From contig NZ_CP024123.1 of NCBI RefSeq assembly GCF_002736105.1, forward strand, positions 1,666,001 through 1,730,000: a stretch of DNA of 64,000 nucleotides, written 5' to 3'. The number at the start of each line of letters is the position of its first letter. Positions within the stretch are counted from its first letter, which is position 1. Below the pieces are notes generated by a model that saw only the letters and a program-made list of their open reading frames with translations, ran no database searches and was not told where the DNA came from. This DNA comes from Solibacillus sp. R5-41 (lineage in GTDB: Bacteria; Bacillota; Bacilli; Bacillales_A; Planococcaceae). The translations under genes and the position numbers were made by a program. Of the stretch, positions 35,902 through 45,395 are shown one piece after another.

Positions 35902-36768
35902 ATGAGTTTCATTGCAACAGATTTAGACGGAACATTATTAAATGACCAGAATGAAATTAGTGATGAAAATATAAAGGCGATTCAATATGCCCAAGATAGA
36001 GGCTTTGAAGTGGTTATTTCAACAGGGCGTGCTTATTTTGATGTTCAAGAAATTTGCAAAAAAGCCGGGATTGCTCCATTCGTAATCGGGACAAATGGAG
36101 CAACCATTCATTCAAAAAATGGAGAGTGCATTTCTTCTATTACGATAACTAAAGAGCGTGTCGAATCTATTCTCCAATGGTTAGATGAACGGAATTATTA
36201 TTACGAAGTGTTTACTAATAAAGCCATTTATACTCTAAAAAAGGGTAGAGAACAATTTCATAATGAGATTCGAAGGTTGCTAAACGCAGATTTGGATTCA
36301 AATTTAAAAGAATTAGTTGAAATAGCGGAAAGACAGTTTGATCAGTTTGGATATGTTTTAGTTGAAAACTTTCATGAAATCTTAAAAAATGAGGAAGAAT
36401 TTCACAATATAGTAGCGTGTTCGTTTGATAAAAAGAAATTAGAGGAAGCATGGAACCATTTTGAAAACTTTGATGAGTTAATGGTTGTTTCGTCTGCCGA
36501 TCATAACATTGAAATTACCAGTAAAAGGGCTTCAAAAGGAATGGCACTTGAAAAATTGGCTTTCTTGATAAATGGTTCTTTAGATCAGGCTATGGCCATC
36601 GGGGACAGCAACAATGATTTATCAATGTTCGAAAAAGTGGGTTACAGTGTAGCAATGGGAAATGCGAAAGCTACCATAAAAGCTGTTTGTACAACGACAA
36701 CTCTTAAAAGTAATGAAAATGGGGTAGCTTATGCAATTTACCAGTATGTGGAGGAATTCGTGGATTAA
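35902..36768 (+). CDS. HAD superfamily (Cof-type) phosphatase
   Basis: A 288-residue HAD phosphatase. Motif I is DLDGTLLN at residues 6-13 (nucleophile Asp), motif II STGR at about 40, motif III Lys in SKRASKGMALEKLA, motif IV GDSNNDLSMFEKVGY. The C2B cap between them marks the Cof subfamily, acting on sugar phosphates and similar compounds. It ends the transporter operon and may process the phosphorylated product of the imported substrate. RBS AAAAGGAG. Confidence 0.88.
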   Translation: MSFIATDLDGTLLNDQNEISDENIKAIQYAQDRGFEVVISTGRAYFDVQEICKKAGIAPFVIGTNGATIHSKNGECISSITITKERVESILQWLDERNYYYEVFTNKAIYTLKKGREQFHNEIRRLLNADLDSNLKELVEIAERQFDQFGYVLVENFHEILKNEEEFHNIVACSFDKKKLEEAWNHFENFDELMVVSSADHNIEITSKRASKGMALEKLAFLINGSLDQAMAIGDSNNDLSMFEKVGYSVAMGNAKATIKAVCTTTTLKSNENGVAYAIYQYVEEFVD

Positions 36769-36803
36769 GAATAAGTGTTAATGCAGAAGGAGATAGCGAT
36801 AAA

Positions 36804-36898
36804 ATGGCATGGATATATATCTTTAATGGTAGGACTTTTGAAACTTATATGGGTGTATTGCAGGAGCTGTAGGTATTAAAATAACTTCTGGACATTAA
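36804..36898 (+). pseudogene. Possible remnant of an SMR-type small transporter
   Basis: ATG after AGAAGGAGA, then MAWIYIFNGRTFETYMGVLQ and a stop; an adjacent frame gives GAVGIKITSGH and a stop. The start resembles small multidrug resistance proteins (MAWIY.....FE). Short and uncertain. Confidence 0.35.
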
Positions 36899-36965
36899 GA
36901 ATAGTGTTTTTAATGGCGGTTAGTAGATACAGAAAAAGATACCATCCCTATGGAGGAGATGAAAG

Positions 36966-38306
36966 ATGAAAACTATACAAGATTGGATAAAAGAATATCC
37001 TTTAATAAACGAGTTAGTTGCTACAAAGGAAGTGTTTTGGTCAAATCCTAAATATGCCCCATTTAACAAAAATGATAATAATCTTCCGTTTAATGAAAAC
37101 GATGTAAAAGATGCCGGGGAAAGATTAAAGCGTTTTGCTCCATACATTGCTAAAGTTTTTCCTGAAACAAGAAAACTAAACGGAATCATTGAATCTCCTC
37201 TTGTACCCATCCCAGCAATGCATCAACAATTATCAAGCATGTGTGAGCAACCGTTAGAGGGAGAATTTTTGTTGAAATGTGACAGCCATCTTCCCATTTC
37301 AGGTTCCATTAAAGCACGCGGCGGCATTTATGAAGTGTTGAAACACGCAGAAACGTTGGCTCTTAAACATGGTTTATTGACAGTAAATGATGATTATTCC
37401 ATCCTTGATAGTGAAAAATTCAGAAACTTCTTTTCGCAATACTCAATTGCAGTAGGATCTACAGGCAACCTAGGGTTAAGTATAGGTATCATGAGTACCA
37501 AATTAGGTTTTAAAGTAACGGTCCATATGTCTGCTGATGCAAAGAAATGGAAAAAAGATCTTTTAAAAAGTAAAGGAGCAACGGTTATAGAATATACGGG
37601 AGATTATGGTGAAGCCGTTAAAGGAGGGAGAAAGCAGGCGCTGAGTAACCCGAATTGTTACTTCATTGATGACGAAAATTCTCAGGATCTATTTTTAGGC
37701 TATGCAGTGGCAGCAAGCAGATTACAAAAACAATTAGAGGATTTAAATGTAATAGTAGATGAAAATCATCCGCTATTTGTTTACCTTCCATGTGGAGTGG
37801 GTGGTGGACCCGGGGGAGTAGCGTATGGTTTGAAACTAATTTATCAAGATTGTGTACATTGCTTCTTTGCAGAACCTACACATTCACCGAGTATGTTACT
37901 AGGACTGATGACAGGGCTACATGATAAGGTGACTGTACAAGATTTTGGAATTGACAACTTGACTTCAGCAGATGGTCTAGCGGTCGGAAGACCATCAGGG
38001 TTCGTTGGCCCAATTATTGAACCTTTATTAAGCGGAAGTTATACGGTAAGTGACAATGGGTTATTTAAATTATTGAGCACATTGGCTGATAAAGAAAATA
38101 TCCATCTAGAGCCTTCTGCATTAGCTGGAGTAATAGGGCCAGTAAAATTATGGAGCGAGAAACAAGGTATGGAGTATATAAAAATTCATAACTTAAAGGA
38201 TAAAATGAAAAATGGTGTACATCTCATTTGGGCTACCGGTGGAAGTATGGTTCCTAAAGAAATAATGCATGAGTATTATAAAACAGGAGTAACGTTATCA
38301 TTTTAA
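36966..38306 (+). CDS. dsdA: D-serine ammonia-lyase (dehydratase)
   Basis: A 446-residue PLP enzyme of fold type II that converts D-serine to pyruvate and ammonia. [14 protein letters not shown] holds the PLP lysine (K116), [10 protein letters not shown] the substrate/cofactor Asn loop, and [14 protein letters not shown] the glycine-rich phosphate-binding loop. Length is that of DsdA. RBS TGGAGGAGATG. No DsdC regulator is adjacent; a CycA-like D-serine/glycine permease lies far upstream (12163). Confidence 0.93.
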   Translation: MKTIQDWIKEYPLINELVATKEVFWSNPKYAPFNKNDNNLPFNENDVKDAGERLKRFAPYIAKVFPETRKLNGIIESPLVPIPAMHQQLSSMCEQPLEGEFLLKCDSHLPISGSIKARGGIYEVLKHAETLALKHGLLTVNDDYSILDSEKFRNFFSQYSIAVGSTGNLGLSIGIMSTKLGFKVTVHMSADAKKWKKDLLKSKGATVIEYTGDYGEAVKGGRKQALSNPNCYFIDDENSQDLFLGYAVAASRLQKQLEDLNVIVDENHPLFVYLPCGVGGGPGGVAYGLKLIYQDCVHCFFAEPTHSPSMLLGLMTGLHDKVTVQDFGIDNLTSADGLAVGRPSGFVGPIIEPLLSGSYTVSDNGLFKLLSTLADKENIHLEPSALAGVIGPVKLWSEKQGMEYIKIHNLKDKMKNGVHLIWATGGSMVPKEIMHEYYKTGVTLSF

Positions 38307-38338
38307 ATGGGACATCCCCTAAAAGTATAAACAAATAA

Positions 38339-38401
38339 AAAAGCATCTACGATAGATTTCGGGTTTAGATACCTAAAATTCAATTTGTAGATGTTTTTTC
38401 T
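38339..38401 (+). terminator. Terminator-like hairpin after dsdA
   Basis: AAAAAGCATCTAC pairs with GTAGATGTTTTTT around a long AT-rich loop, ending in a U-run. Confidence 0.55.
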
Positions 38402-38557
38402 ATGTGGAAGAATAAGTTATCCATACTATGTGAAAATGAGTACAATTGAAATGGGATTACGGAGATTCCTATAAACAAGTATAAGAATAGTTGAATACTC
38501 GTAATTATTTTCAACTAAATATTTTGTGGGGGAGTTTGTAATACTCAAGGAACATTG

Positions 38558-39337
38558 TTATGCAAAAGAAGATAATATTTGGTTGAATCTATCTCGCTCC
38601 TCTAAAAAAGCGCAATGCCCACTGTATTGGAACGGAACTAGCTTAGAATTTTTGATCAGCTTATTTGTTTCCTCAGCTTGGGTAAACGGAACGACTTTAT
38701 CATGAATTCCGTGAATAATTAATGTGGGTACATCGATTTGACCGAGATCGTTGTATACATTTTCATCTCTAAGTGTGACCATAATGGCGGAAGTCGCCCA
38801 ATTCGCCGCTTGTAATCCCATTAAAACGAACCAATCGGATTTCGGTTCAGAAATATACTGAAAGAAAAAATTTCTCGTTTGGTCTTGCAGCATTTGCGGT
38901 CGGTCATGATTAGTATCTTCGATGATTTTATTTGTAAATTCTTTCGGAACGCTAGATGGAGAGGCAGCGTCGATTAGGACGAGCTTAGATACCCCATACC
39001 CTTTGTAACGAGCCATATAACGAATCGAGATCGCGCCTCCTGTAGAGTGTCCTGCCAGTGTTATGTTCTTTAACTGTAACGCCTCGATGACAATGCGGAC
39101 ATCATCTGCTAATCTATCGAAACTGTAGCCGCTAAAAGGTCTATCCGAATTGCCATATCCCCTCCAGTCCATTCCGATACAACGATATCCAAGCGTTGGA
39201 AGGAAGTTGAATTGATATTCGAACTGGTTATGGTTTAGCGGCCATCCATGAATAAAAAGTATCGTTTTATTTCCCGTCGGATTGATGTCCTCTATAAATA
39301 CGTTGACGCCTGGTTCGACAGTTACAAAGTATCCCAA
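38558..39337 (-). CDS. Alpha/beta hydrolase
   Basis: A 259-residue alpha/beta hydrolase. FIHGWPLNHNQFEYQF gives the oxyanion region, GHSTGGAISIRYMA the nucleophile elbow (Ser), HGIHDKVVPF the acid region and YSGHCAFLEE the catalytic His. The layout is that of haloperoxidase/esterase-like enzymes. GGGGTGA on the minus strand fits the TTG at 39337 (product MGYFVTVEPGVN), the usual start of such proteins; the frame reaches back to an ATG at 39385. Substrate unknown. Confidence 0.85.
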   Translation of the reverse strand: MGYFVTVEPGVNVFIEDINPTGNKTILFIHGWPLNHNQFEYQFNFLPTLGYRCIGMDWRGYGNSDRPFSGYSFDRLADDVRIVIEALQLKNITLAGHSTGGAISIRYMARYKGYGVSKLVLIDAASPSSVPKEFTNKIIEDTNHDRPQMLQDQTRNFFFQYISEPKSDWFVLMGLQAANWATSAIMVTLRDENVYNDLGQIDVPTLIIHGIHDKVVPFTQAEETNKLIKNSKLVPFQYSGHCAFLEERDRFNQILSSFA

Positions 39338-39664
39338 GTGTATCACCCCAATTATTAAAAAGTAAATTCCCATAATGATATTCACCCAAGGCAGAGTGTA
39401 TGCCTAATTTCGGTATTAAACTTTGTTGAGATAGTACGAAGAGGTTCTGATGAATATTACCTTGTTGTGTGTTCATACACTTCACTCATTCCGAAGCTGT
39501 CGCTTGGTTGGAATTAGTATAACGACAAAGAACGGGTTTCCGAGGGGGAAATCGTTCTTTTTTGTTTTTTATAAATTTTATAGGATTTATTATTGAAGGA
39601 ATTGAGTTAATGGGTATTTTGCTAGAATATTAAGAAAAAGGCTTAATTCCAATTAATTGAAAAG

Positions 39665-41002
39665 CTATTTTTTATTTTCTAATAATTCCCATTGTTCCGT
39701 GAATTTAGCCGTTGATTTCTCTACTTCTTCTTCAATCGGAATATGGCTCAGTATTTCATCTTGTGTATATACTTTGCCACCCTTCACTATTGTATCGATA
39801 TGCTTTGTATGTTTAATGTCCTCTAATGGATTGTCGTTTAAAATAACTAAATCAGCAATAGATCCTTCTTTAATTACACCAATACCATCCAGATTGATAG
39901 ATTTTGCCGCATTTATTGTCGCTGCTTGTAAAGCTTCTAATTCAGTAAAGCCAATTTCCACAAATATTTCGAGTTCACGGTGTAAAACCATACCAGGGTA
40001 TGTATATAATAAGCCGGGCGTATCCGTTCCAGCAACTACTGTTCCACCCATATCATAGTAAACTTTAGCAATGGCTTTCTGTAAGTTATATGTTTTGGCA
40101 TAATATTTTTTTATCGACTCTACATGTTCCGCTTGTTGATTCCAATATTGCATGATGTAATTTATCTTTGAAGCGGATTCTATGACAATATTTTTAGGAG
40201 ACCAAAATTCAGGATATTTGATAGATTGATCGTAAATAACCATTGTTGGGCATAATTTTACATTGTATGCCAACATTTTCTCACAAAGTTCCTTTACTTT
40301 TTCTTGATCTGGGTTTTCCCAATCGATGTGACGCCATTCCTCTTGGTCTACAAATAAATTCCACCCTTTATACATCTCATGTGCAAAACCAGATGCATGT
40401 TCAATCCAAGTAACTCCACACTCAGCTGCATCTAAAGCAGTTAAATCTTTTGAATTCACCAAATCAATGGCAACTTCCAAGTTATACTTCTTCGCCTCAT
40501 CTACAGCCGCTGCCATCACGTCTCTTTTGACCCATCCATACAATTTAACAAACTTTGCGCCAACTTCAACTTGTCTACGAACTTCTTTCCTCGCGTCTTC
40601 TGGATCGTCTGTTACGAGAGCACCATAGCTAGTAGGACCCCATTGACCCGGTGTTCCATCAATCATTCTGTCTGATGCATAAATTCGTGGTATTGGTGCA
40701 TCATCAGGTTGTTCAATTAATTTTGAAAGTAACTTAACATTCCCTGCAGTATTTCGCACTGTCGTTACCCCTGATGCAACGAAATGGGGAGCAAATCGCT
40801 CATTAATATGACAATGCATATCGATTAAACCTGGGATAATATATTTACCTTCAGCATCAACTGTATCGATCCCTTCTGGTAACACGTCATCACTTTTATA
40901 TATTCTTTTCACCGTATTTCTCTCTACTTCGATTGAACCTACATAAGAACCTCCATTTTCCACATCAATGATTGTTCCATTATTAATAATAAAATTTCTC
41001 AT
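39665..41002 (-). CDS. Amidohydrolase family protein (imidazolonepropionase/prolidase-like)
   Basis: A 445-residue metal-dependent hydrolase. H63 and H65 in DMHCHI, K153 in FVKLYGW (probably carboxylated), H202 in IEHASG and D325 in AGTDTPG mark the binuclear site. The remaining expected His, usually at the end of the strand VAxHx, is D180 in VAIDLVNS. A composite beta-sandwich is formed by both ends. No signal peptide. RBS GGAGGTAAAAATG on the minus strand. Substrate unknown. Confidence 0.85.
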   Translation of the reverse strand: MRNFIINNGTIIDVENGGSYVGSIEVERNTVKRIYKSDDVLPEGIDTVDAEGKYIIPGLIDMHCHINERFAPHFVASGVTTVRNTAGNVKLLSKLIEQPDDAPIPRIYASDRMIDGTPGQWGPTSYGALVTDDPEDARKEVRRQVEVGAKFVKLYGWVKRDVMAAAVDEAKKYNLEVAIDLVNSKDLTALDAAECGVTWIEHASGFAHEMYKGWNLFVDQEEWRHIDWENPDQEKVKELCEKMLAYNVKLCPTMVIYDQSIKYPEFWSPKNIVIESASKINYIMQYWNQQAEHVESIKKYYAKTYNLQKAIAKVYYDMGGTVVAGTDTPGLLYTYPGMVLHRELEIFVEIGFTELEALQAATINAAKSINLDGIGVIKEGSIADLVILNDNPLEDIKHTKHIDTIVKGGKVYTQDEILSHIPIEEEVEKSTAKFTEQWELLENKK

Positions 41003-41186
41003 TTTTACCTCCTAAATTTATTCAATTTAAGTATTATGAAGAGTTAGGGGCATCATATGTTACGTGTTGGTATTTACTGGCATAACTCTTTGTGTTTATT
41101 TTGCTATTAAATGTAATATCATTCAAGGGTTCAATAGAAAAATAATGTAGCCGGACTGCTTTTAGTACAAAGTAATAGATTTAAGT

Positions 41187-41330
41187 TTATATTTTATCTT
41201 TTAGGTATTTAAAAATTAATTCATTATTAGGAAGTTTAAAATGTCTATTTCTCACATAATGGGGGTGGATATATTCCTTTGTTGTAATTAGGCTATCATG
41301 ACCTAGTAATTGCCTGATAATGATGATATT
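41187..41330 (-). pseudogene. C-terminal remnant of a tyrosine integrase (left island end)
   Basis: Minus-strand frame RQLLGHDSLITTKEYIHPHY, then VRNRHFKLPNNELIFKYL and a stop. LLGH and the Y of TTKEYI correspond to the conserved H-R-H...Y end of phage-type integrases. The catalytic first half is missing. Confidence 0.7.
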
Positions 41331-41386
41331 TATTTAAATGAAAAACTAATTGTCTTAATAATAGAGGTGTAAGATAGAGATTCATC

Positions 41387-41486
41387 TAAAAAGAAAAACC
41401 TGTAAACGTTGATATACCAACGTTTACAGGCGCTTTAAATGATGGTCCCGACTGGTCTCGAACCAGCGACCCCCACCTTGTCGAAT
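41387..41486 (-). other. tRNA 3'-end-like block with terminator (copy 1)
   Basis: On the minus strand: an anticodon-stem-like CAAGGTGG, the T arm CTGG-TTCGAGA-CCAG, then TCGGGACCA, then the perfect terminator stem CCTGTAAACGTTG/CAACGTTTACAGG (41399-41430) with a U-run. The 5' half of a tRNA is absent, so it is a fragment, as left by integration at a tRNA gene. Copy 2 is at 56597-56690 in inverted orientation. Confidence 0.6.
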
Positions 41487-41796
41487 TTATCTGGCTAAAT
41501 AAACCGAGTTCAATTAAATTCAATTGAATTAAAAAAGCCTGATTTAATAAGGTTTTTGGGAAAGGCAAAAACATCTCAGTTAAATAAAATAAACACAAAA
41601 AAATAATTCTGCGGACAAATTGCGGACAAAAGAGTAAACAGGTGGTCTGTATTACTCTCTTTTAAATTTTCTGTTTTATCTGTTGTAGTCTTAAGTCCAG
41701 ATTGTTAATAATTATACTAACTCAAATAATTTAATGGTATAATATGGTTTTTATGATATATTTACCGTATTGAAACATGAGAGGAGATGGTGTTTT

Positions 41797-41853
41797 ATGT
41801 CTAATGGATCTGAGTATGGAATTGTAATTTTAAGGGAGGTAGGTGTTAATTAA
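41797..41853 (+). CDS. Leader peptide, 18 aa, before rsgA-like gene
   Basis: GAGGAGATGG precedes an ATG and 18 codons (MSNGSEYGIVILREVGVN). The last codons lie in GGGAGGTAGGTGTT, which forms the palindrome GGTGTTAATTAACACC at the stop. Further on, GACCTCCAAA can pair either with GGGAGGT or with the downstream SD (TTTAGGAGGA). The arrangement suggests control by translation of the leader. The 41487-41796 stretch holds no other gene. Confidence 0.5.
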   Translation: MSNGSEYGIVILREVGVN

Positions 41854-41904
41854 CACCATACATTAGGACCTCCAAAATTTGTGCTTTAACTTTAGGAGGA
41901 TATT

Positions 41905-42975
41905 ATGTACAATACTGAAATGGAAGATTTGGGATTAAGTGACTTTTTTTTAAAAGAGGTAAAACATTTTGAAGGTCTTCATGTTGCAAGAGTGTCGTCA
42001 TTATCAAAAGGGATATATAAGTTAATTACTAATCAAGGTGAACTGAAAGCGGAGGTATCTGGAAAGTTTCGTTTCAAAGCTACTGGAACCAGAGATTATC
42101 CAACTGTAGGAGACTTTGTTATGATTAAACGAACAGATGGGAATAATATAATTCACCATATGCTATCTCGAAAAAGTTTACTTGTACGTAAGGAAGCCGG
42201 AATGACTCAAGAAACCCAGCTTATTGCCGCTAACATTGATAAAATATTTATATGTATGTCATTAAATAATGATTTTAACATAAGACGAATGGAACGCTAT
42301 CTATCGATTGCATGGGATAGTGGAGCGACACCAGTTATCGTATTAACTAAGGCAGATTTGTGCCTAAATATTGAAGTAATGTTAGAGGAAGTATCCAAGA
42401 TTTCTATAGGCGTTGATGTTATCGTGACTTCAAGTGTCGATAAGGTGGGCTATGAACCAGTCAAAAACTACTTATCTAGTGGACAGACGGTAGCCTTTAT
42501 TGGATCATCAGGTGTTGGTAAATCAACATTAATAAATGCTTTACTTGGTCAGAAACTTATTGAAACACGCGATATTAGAAATGATGATAAAGGAAAGCAT
42601 ACGACAACAAGACGCGAACTTTATCTGATTTCGGGACTTGGTGTTGTCATTGATACCCCTGGTATGTCAGAGTTGGGGGTACAAAGTGTTGATTTATCAA
42701 AATCATTCTCAGATATTGAGGAGTTAATAAAGCAATGTAAATTTAATGATTGCCAGCATAAGAGTGAGCCGGGATGTATCGTGCAGCAGGCCATTACAGA
42801 TGGAGAGCTTTCAAATAAGAGATTACAAAGTTATAGAAAGCTTGAAAGAGAAGCAAAACATGCAGAGATGAAAATGGAGAGTCGGGAAAAAGAAAGACTG
42901 AAAAATAGGGTGGATAATTTAAGAGAAATAAAGCGAAGTAGGAAAGCTGTTAAGGCAAAAAATAGAGGAAGATAA
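41905..42975 (+). CDS. rsgA: Ribosome small-subunit-dependent GTPase A (RsgA/YjeQ family)
   Basis: A 356-residue circularly permuted GTPase that helps mature the 30S subunit. OB-fold at about 20-95; G4-like TKAD (148-151) comes before G1 GSSGVGKST (200-208) and G3 DTPG (about 249-252). The zinc finger C-x4-C-x-H-x5-C is in CKFNDCQHKSEPGC. The C-terminal tail is long and very basic (KERLKNRVDNLREIKRSRKA). It is not in a housekeeping context, so it may be a second copy next to a chromosomal rsgA. RBS TTAGGAGGA is possibly masked by the leader. Confidence 0.9.
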   Translation: MYNTEMEDLGLSDFFLKEVKHFEGLHVARVSSLSKGIYKLITNQGELKAEVSGKFRFKATGTRDYPTVGDFVMIKRTDGNNIIHHMLSRKSLLVRKEAGMTQETQLIAANIDKIFICMSLNNDFNIRRMERYLSIAWDSGATPVIVLTKADLCLNIEVMLEEVSKISIGVDVIVTSSVDKVGYEPVKNYLSSGQTVAFIGSSGVGKSTLINALLGQKLIETRDIRNDDKGKHTTTRRELYLISGLGVVIDTPGMSELGVQSVDLSKSFSDIEELIKQCKFNDCQHKSEPGCIVQQAITDGELSNKRLQSYRKLEREAKHAEMKMESREKERLKNRVDNLREIKRSRKAVKAKNRGR

Positions 42976-43305
42976 CATGTGGGAGCGACTATGGTTTAGG
43001 GTCGCTTCTTATACAGCTATTTGGAGTCTGCAAAACTTCACTTCAACTTTTCTTTATTATCTTTATCAAAATCAATCATATCGAGTTGCTATTTTGATTT
43101 TGTACAATGATCTAAAAGCAGATATTTAGTGTGCTGTTTAGCATTGGATTTATATTCTCTGTAAACTTTTCAACTTGTACCGGATTAAGTTAATGTCTCT
43201 TTGTTTAGATATACACAAATAAACTACTCTTTATTATAGACGAATCTCCATTTTGTCCCCCTTTTTTGTCGGTTAAGGGAACAAAAACCCTCGTTCTATT
43301 GAACG

Positions 43306-43394
43306 GGAGTTTTTGGCTGCTTATGTTCACTTTTATTTGGAGCATTTCAAACAGCGACAAACACTAATTTAACAGTGTTTGTCGCTGTTTTTTA
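43306..43394 (+). repeat. Array module 1: hairpins before first small gene
   Basis: ACCCTCGTTC/GAACGGGAGT hairpin, then the shared TTTTGGCTGCTTATG, then a perfect stem CAGCGACAAACACT/AGTGTTTGTCGCTG (43351-43388) with TTTTTT, a strong terminator. The 42976-43300 stretch otherwise shows only a weak AGCGAC/GTCGCT hairpin after rsgA. Confidence 0.65.
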
Positions 43395-43476
43395 TAGAAA
43401 ATAACGCTCTGAGACGCTGTGAGAAATTATTTTAAAGAGGACTATTCGATCCACTTGTTCTGAATGGCGGTAACAT
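43375..43476 (+). repeat. 102-base direct repeat, copy 1
   Basis: GTGTTTGTCGCTG to GAATGGCGGTAACAT. It is about 90% identical by eye to 46611-46712. Confidence 0.85.
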
Positions 43477-43498
43477 ATAAATAGAATCTCAATGAAAT

Positions 43499-43521
43499 GT
43501 TGCCAACAACGGTTTGGGAAT
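43499..43521 (+). repeat. CCCAAA-type palindrome (TGCCAAC..GTTTGGGAA)
   Basis: GTTGCCAACAACGGTTTGGG, a member of the island's short hairpin family, 70 bases before the next gene. Confidence 0.55.
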
Positions 43522-43588
43522 GTTTGTATTATACATATTTGGGTTATTTATATAAGAATTACTATTAAAGGGTGGTGGCGATACGATT

Positions 43589-43894
43589 ATGAAAGTACTT
43601 CTTGTCATATTGATAATAGGACTTGCTTTTTGGCATCTTAAACGAGAAAGGATACTATTTTCCGAAATTTCTTGGGGTCAGAGAATTTATACATCCCTTA
43701 TTTATTTATTGTCTTTATTTTTAATATTTTTGGGTGGTTCAAAGCTTCTGAAAGTAATTAGAGCATTTGAATTAAATGTATTAATTGAAACATTTGTTTT
43801 CCTTATTGTTTTCGCTATAGGACTTTGGTTTATTGGGACAATCTGGACTATGATTTTGCCTAAAAAAGTATTAGAACATTTTTCTAAACAATAG
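43589..43894 (+). CDS. Small membrane protein, 101 aa (array gene)
   Basis: Three to four hydrophobic segments: MKVLLVILIIGLAFWHL at the start, then YTSLIYLLSLFLIFLGG, then VLIETFVFLIVFAIGLWFIG and TIWTMIL. RBS AAAGGGTGGTGG, start ATG. C-terminus FSKQ. No family recognised. First of the single small genes of the array. Confidence 0.65.
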   Translation: MKVLLVILIIGLAFWHLKRERILFSEISWGQRIYTSLIYLLSLFLIFLGGSKLLKVIRAFELNVLIETFVFLIVFAIGLWFIGTIWTMILPKKVLEHFSKQ

Positions 43895-43977
43895 AAATAC
43901 TGTTTCACTGTCTTTTAATGGGCAATGATTTTAGTTCATTAAAGGTTTATAAAGTATGCAAAATAAACTTAATAAAT

Positions 43978-43988
43978 GTTCCCAAATG
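43978..43988 (+). repeat. Left half of palindrome split by IS insertion
   Basis: GTTCCCAAATG directly abuts the IS left terminus; the other half, ACGCTTTGGGAAC, directly follows the right terminus (45436-45448). Confidence 0.7.
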
Positions 43989-44040
43989 TGAACTGCACCC
44001 CATTTGTTACACACATCTAACAAGGAGGTGCAGTTTTTCT

Positions 44041-44553
44041 ATGGCAAAAATGAGCCCAGAAGATAAATTAGCAGCGGTTCAACGATATGTAAATGGCAAG
44101 GAAAGCTCAAGAACGGTCGCTGCAGATTTTGGTATTTCACATCGTTATTTATTAAGCTTAGTGAAACAATATGAACATAACGGCGTAGAAGCTTTCATTA
44201 GACGATATACAAATTATACGAAAGCATTTAAACTAGATGTACTTAACTATATGGCTGAATATGGTACGTCCTTTAATGAAACAGCTGCGTTCTTTAACAT
44301 TGCGGGTGCTTCATCGGTACAGAATTGGAAAAAACAACTCGACACTCAAGGAGAAGATGCCCTTCAGCCAAAGAAAAAGGGGCGTCTATCCATGAAAAAA
44401 GAATCGACTAAACAACCTAAAAATGTACTAGCAGAAGGCTCTACTGAAGCACTTCAGGCGCGTATTAAGCAGCTTGAAATGGAAAACGAGTATTTAAAAA
44501 AGTTGAATGCCTTAGTTCAAGCCAAGGAAAAATCGCCACGAAAGACAAAGTAA
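44041..44553 (+). CDS. IS150-type transposase OrfA
   Basis: A 170-residue protein with two helix-turn-helix units (SPEDKLAAVQRYVNGKESSR and FKLDVLNYMAEYGTSFNETA) and a C-terminal leucine-zipper-like ARIKQLEMENEYLKKLNALV. AAGGAGGTG supports the ATG at 44041. Its end, near GAAAAATCG, overlaps the orfB frame, which is in -1; a frameshift would give the OrfAB transposase. Confidence 0.88.
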   Translation: MAKMSPEDKLAAVQRYVNGKESSRTVAADFGISHRYLLSLVKQYEHNGVEAFIRRYTNYTKAFKLDVLNYMAEYGTSFNETAAFFNIAGASSVQNWKKQLDTQGEDALQPKKKGRLSMKKESTKQPKNVLAEGSTEALQARIKQLEMENEYLKKLNALVQAKEKSPRKTK

Positions 44554-44585
44554 AAGTTATTTGTGAATTAAGGCATAAATATTCG

Positions 44586-45395
44586 GTGAAAGCGCTTGTG
44601 GCATATGCGGATATTCAACGTAGTACGTTTTACGATATGGCGAAAAAGTTCGATTTACCCGATCCAGACGTCGATTTAAAGGCTGAAATCCAAGCGATTT
44701 ACGATGAACATGAGGGTCGTTACGGCTACCGTCGCATTCGTGATGAGCTCGCGAATCGTGGGCAAAAAGTGAATCATAAGAAGGTTCAACGCATCATGAA
44801 AGAACTTGGCTTAAAGTGTATTGTCCGCATGAAAAAATATAAATCTTTTAAAGGCACGGTTGGCGAAATTGCGGATAATATTTTGGATCGCAATTTCAAG
44901 GCCGAAGCACCGAATGAGAAATGGGTAACGGATATTACAGAGTTCAAATTATTTGGCGAGAAGCTTTATTTATCGCCTGTTTTAGACCTGTTTAACGGAG
45001 AAATTATCACCTATACAATTGGCTCTAGACCTACCTATTCACTGGTTTCAGAGATGTTAGAAAAGGCGTTAAAACGCTTACCAGAAGACCATCAGCTATT
45101 AATGCATTCGGATCAAGGCTGGCATTATCAAATGAAGCAATATCACCATTCCCTAAAAGCAAGAGGCATTGTGCAAAGTATGTCACGCAAAGGAAATTGT
45201 CACGATAACTCTGTAATGGAGAATTACTTTGGCATCATGAAATCTGAATTTCTTTACTTAAAAGAATTTGAAAGTATCGAGCACTTTAAAGAAGAACTAG
45301 AAAAATATATGAATTATTACAACACGAAACGTATCAAGGCAAAATTAAAACTGAGTCCGGTGCAATACCGAACTCAATTTACCCAAGCTGCCTAA
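44586..45395 (+). CDS. IS150-type transposase OrfB (DDE integrase domain)
   Basis: A 269-residue frame from GTG 44586, open further upstream in the -1 frame of orfA. The catalytic triad is complete: D in VTDITEF, D in MHSDQGWHYQ, E in DNSVMENYFGIMKSE. The HTH_21-like region EGRYGYRRIRDELANRGQ precedes it. Probably translated mainly as a fusion with OrfA. Confidence 0.9.
   Translation: MKALVAYADIQRSTFYDMAKKFDLPDPDVDLKAEIQAIYDEHEGRYGYRRIRDELANRGQKVNHKKVQRIMKELGLKCIVRMKKYKSFKGTVGEIADNILDRNFKAEAPNEKWVTDITEFKLFGEKLYLSPVLDLFNGEIITYTIGSRPTYSLVSEMLEKALKRLPEDHQLLMHSDQGWHYQMKQYHHSLKARGIVQSMSRKGNCHDNSVMENYFGIMKSEFLYLKEFESIEHFKEELEKYMNYYNTKRIKAKLKLSPVQYRTQFTQAA

Noticed and set aside
41443..41486. Complete tRNA gene
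   Set aside because: Only the 3' half (anticodon-stem side to acceptor end) is present; no D arm or 5' acceptor strand can be found upstream on the minus strand.
41386..41598. 70-codon minus-strand frame
   Set aside because: It covers the tRNA 3'-end-like block and terminator; no RBS and no protein-like pattern.
43918..44040. 41 extra N-terminal codons on the IS OrfA
   Set aside because: The extension would start outside the IS left end. AAGGAGGTG and ATG 44041 inside the element are the natural start.
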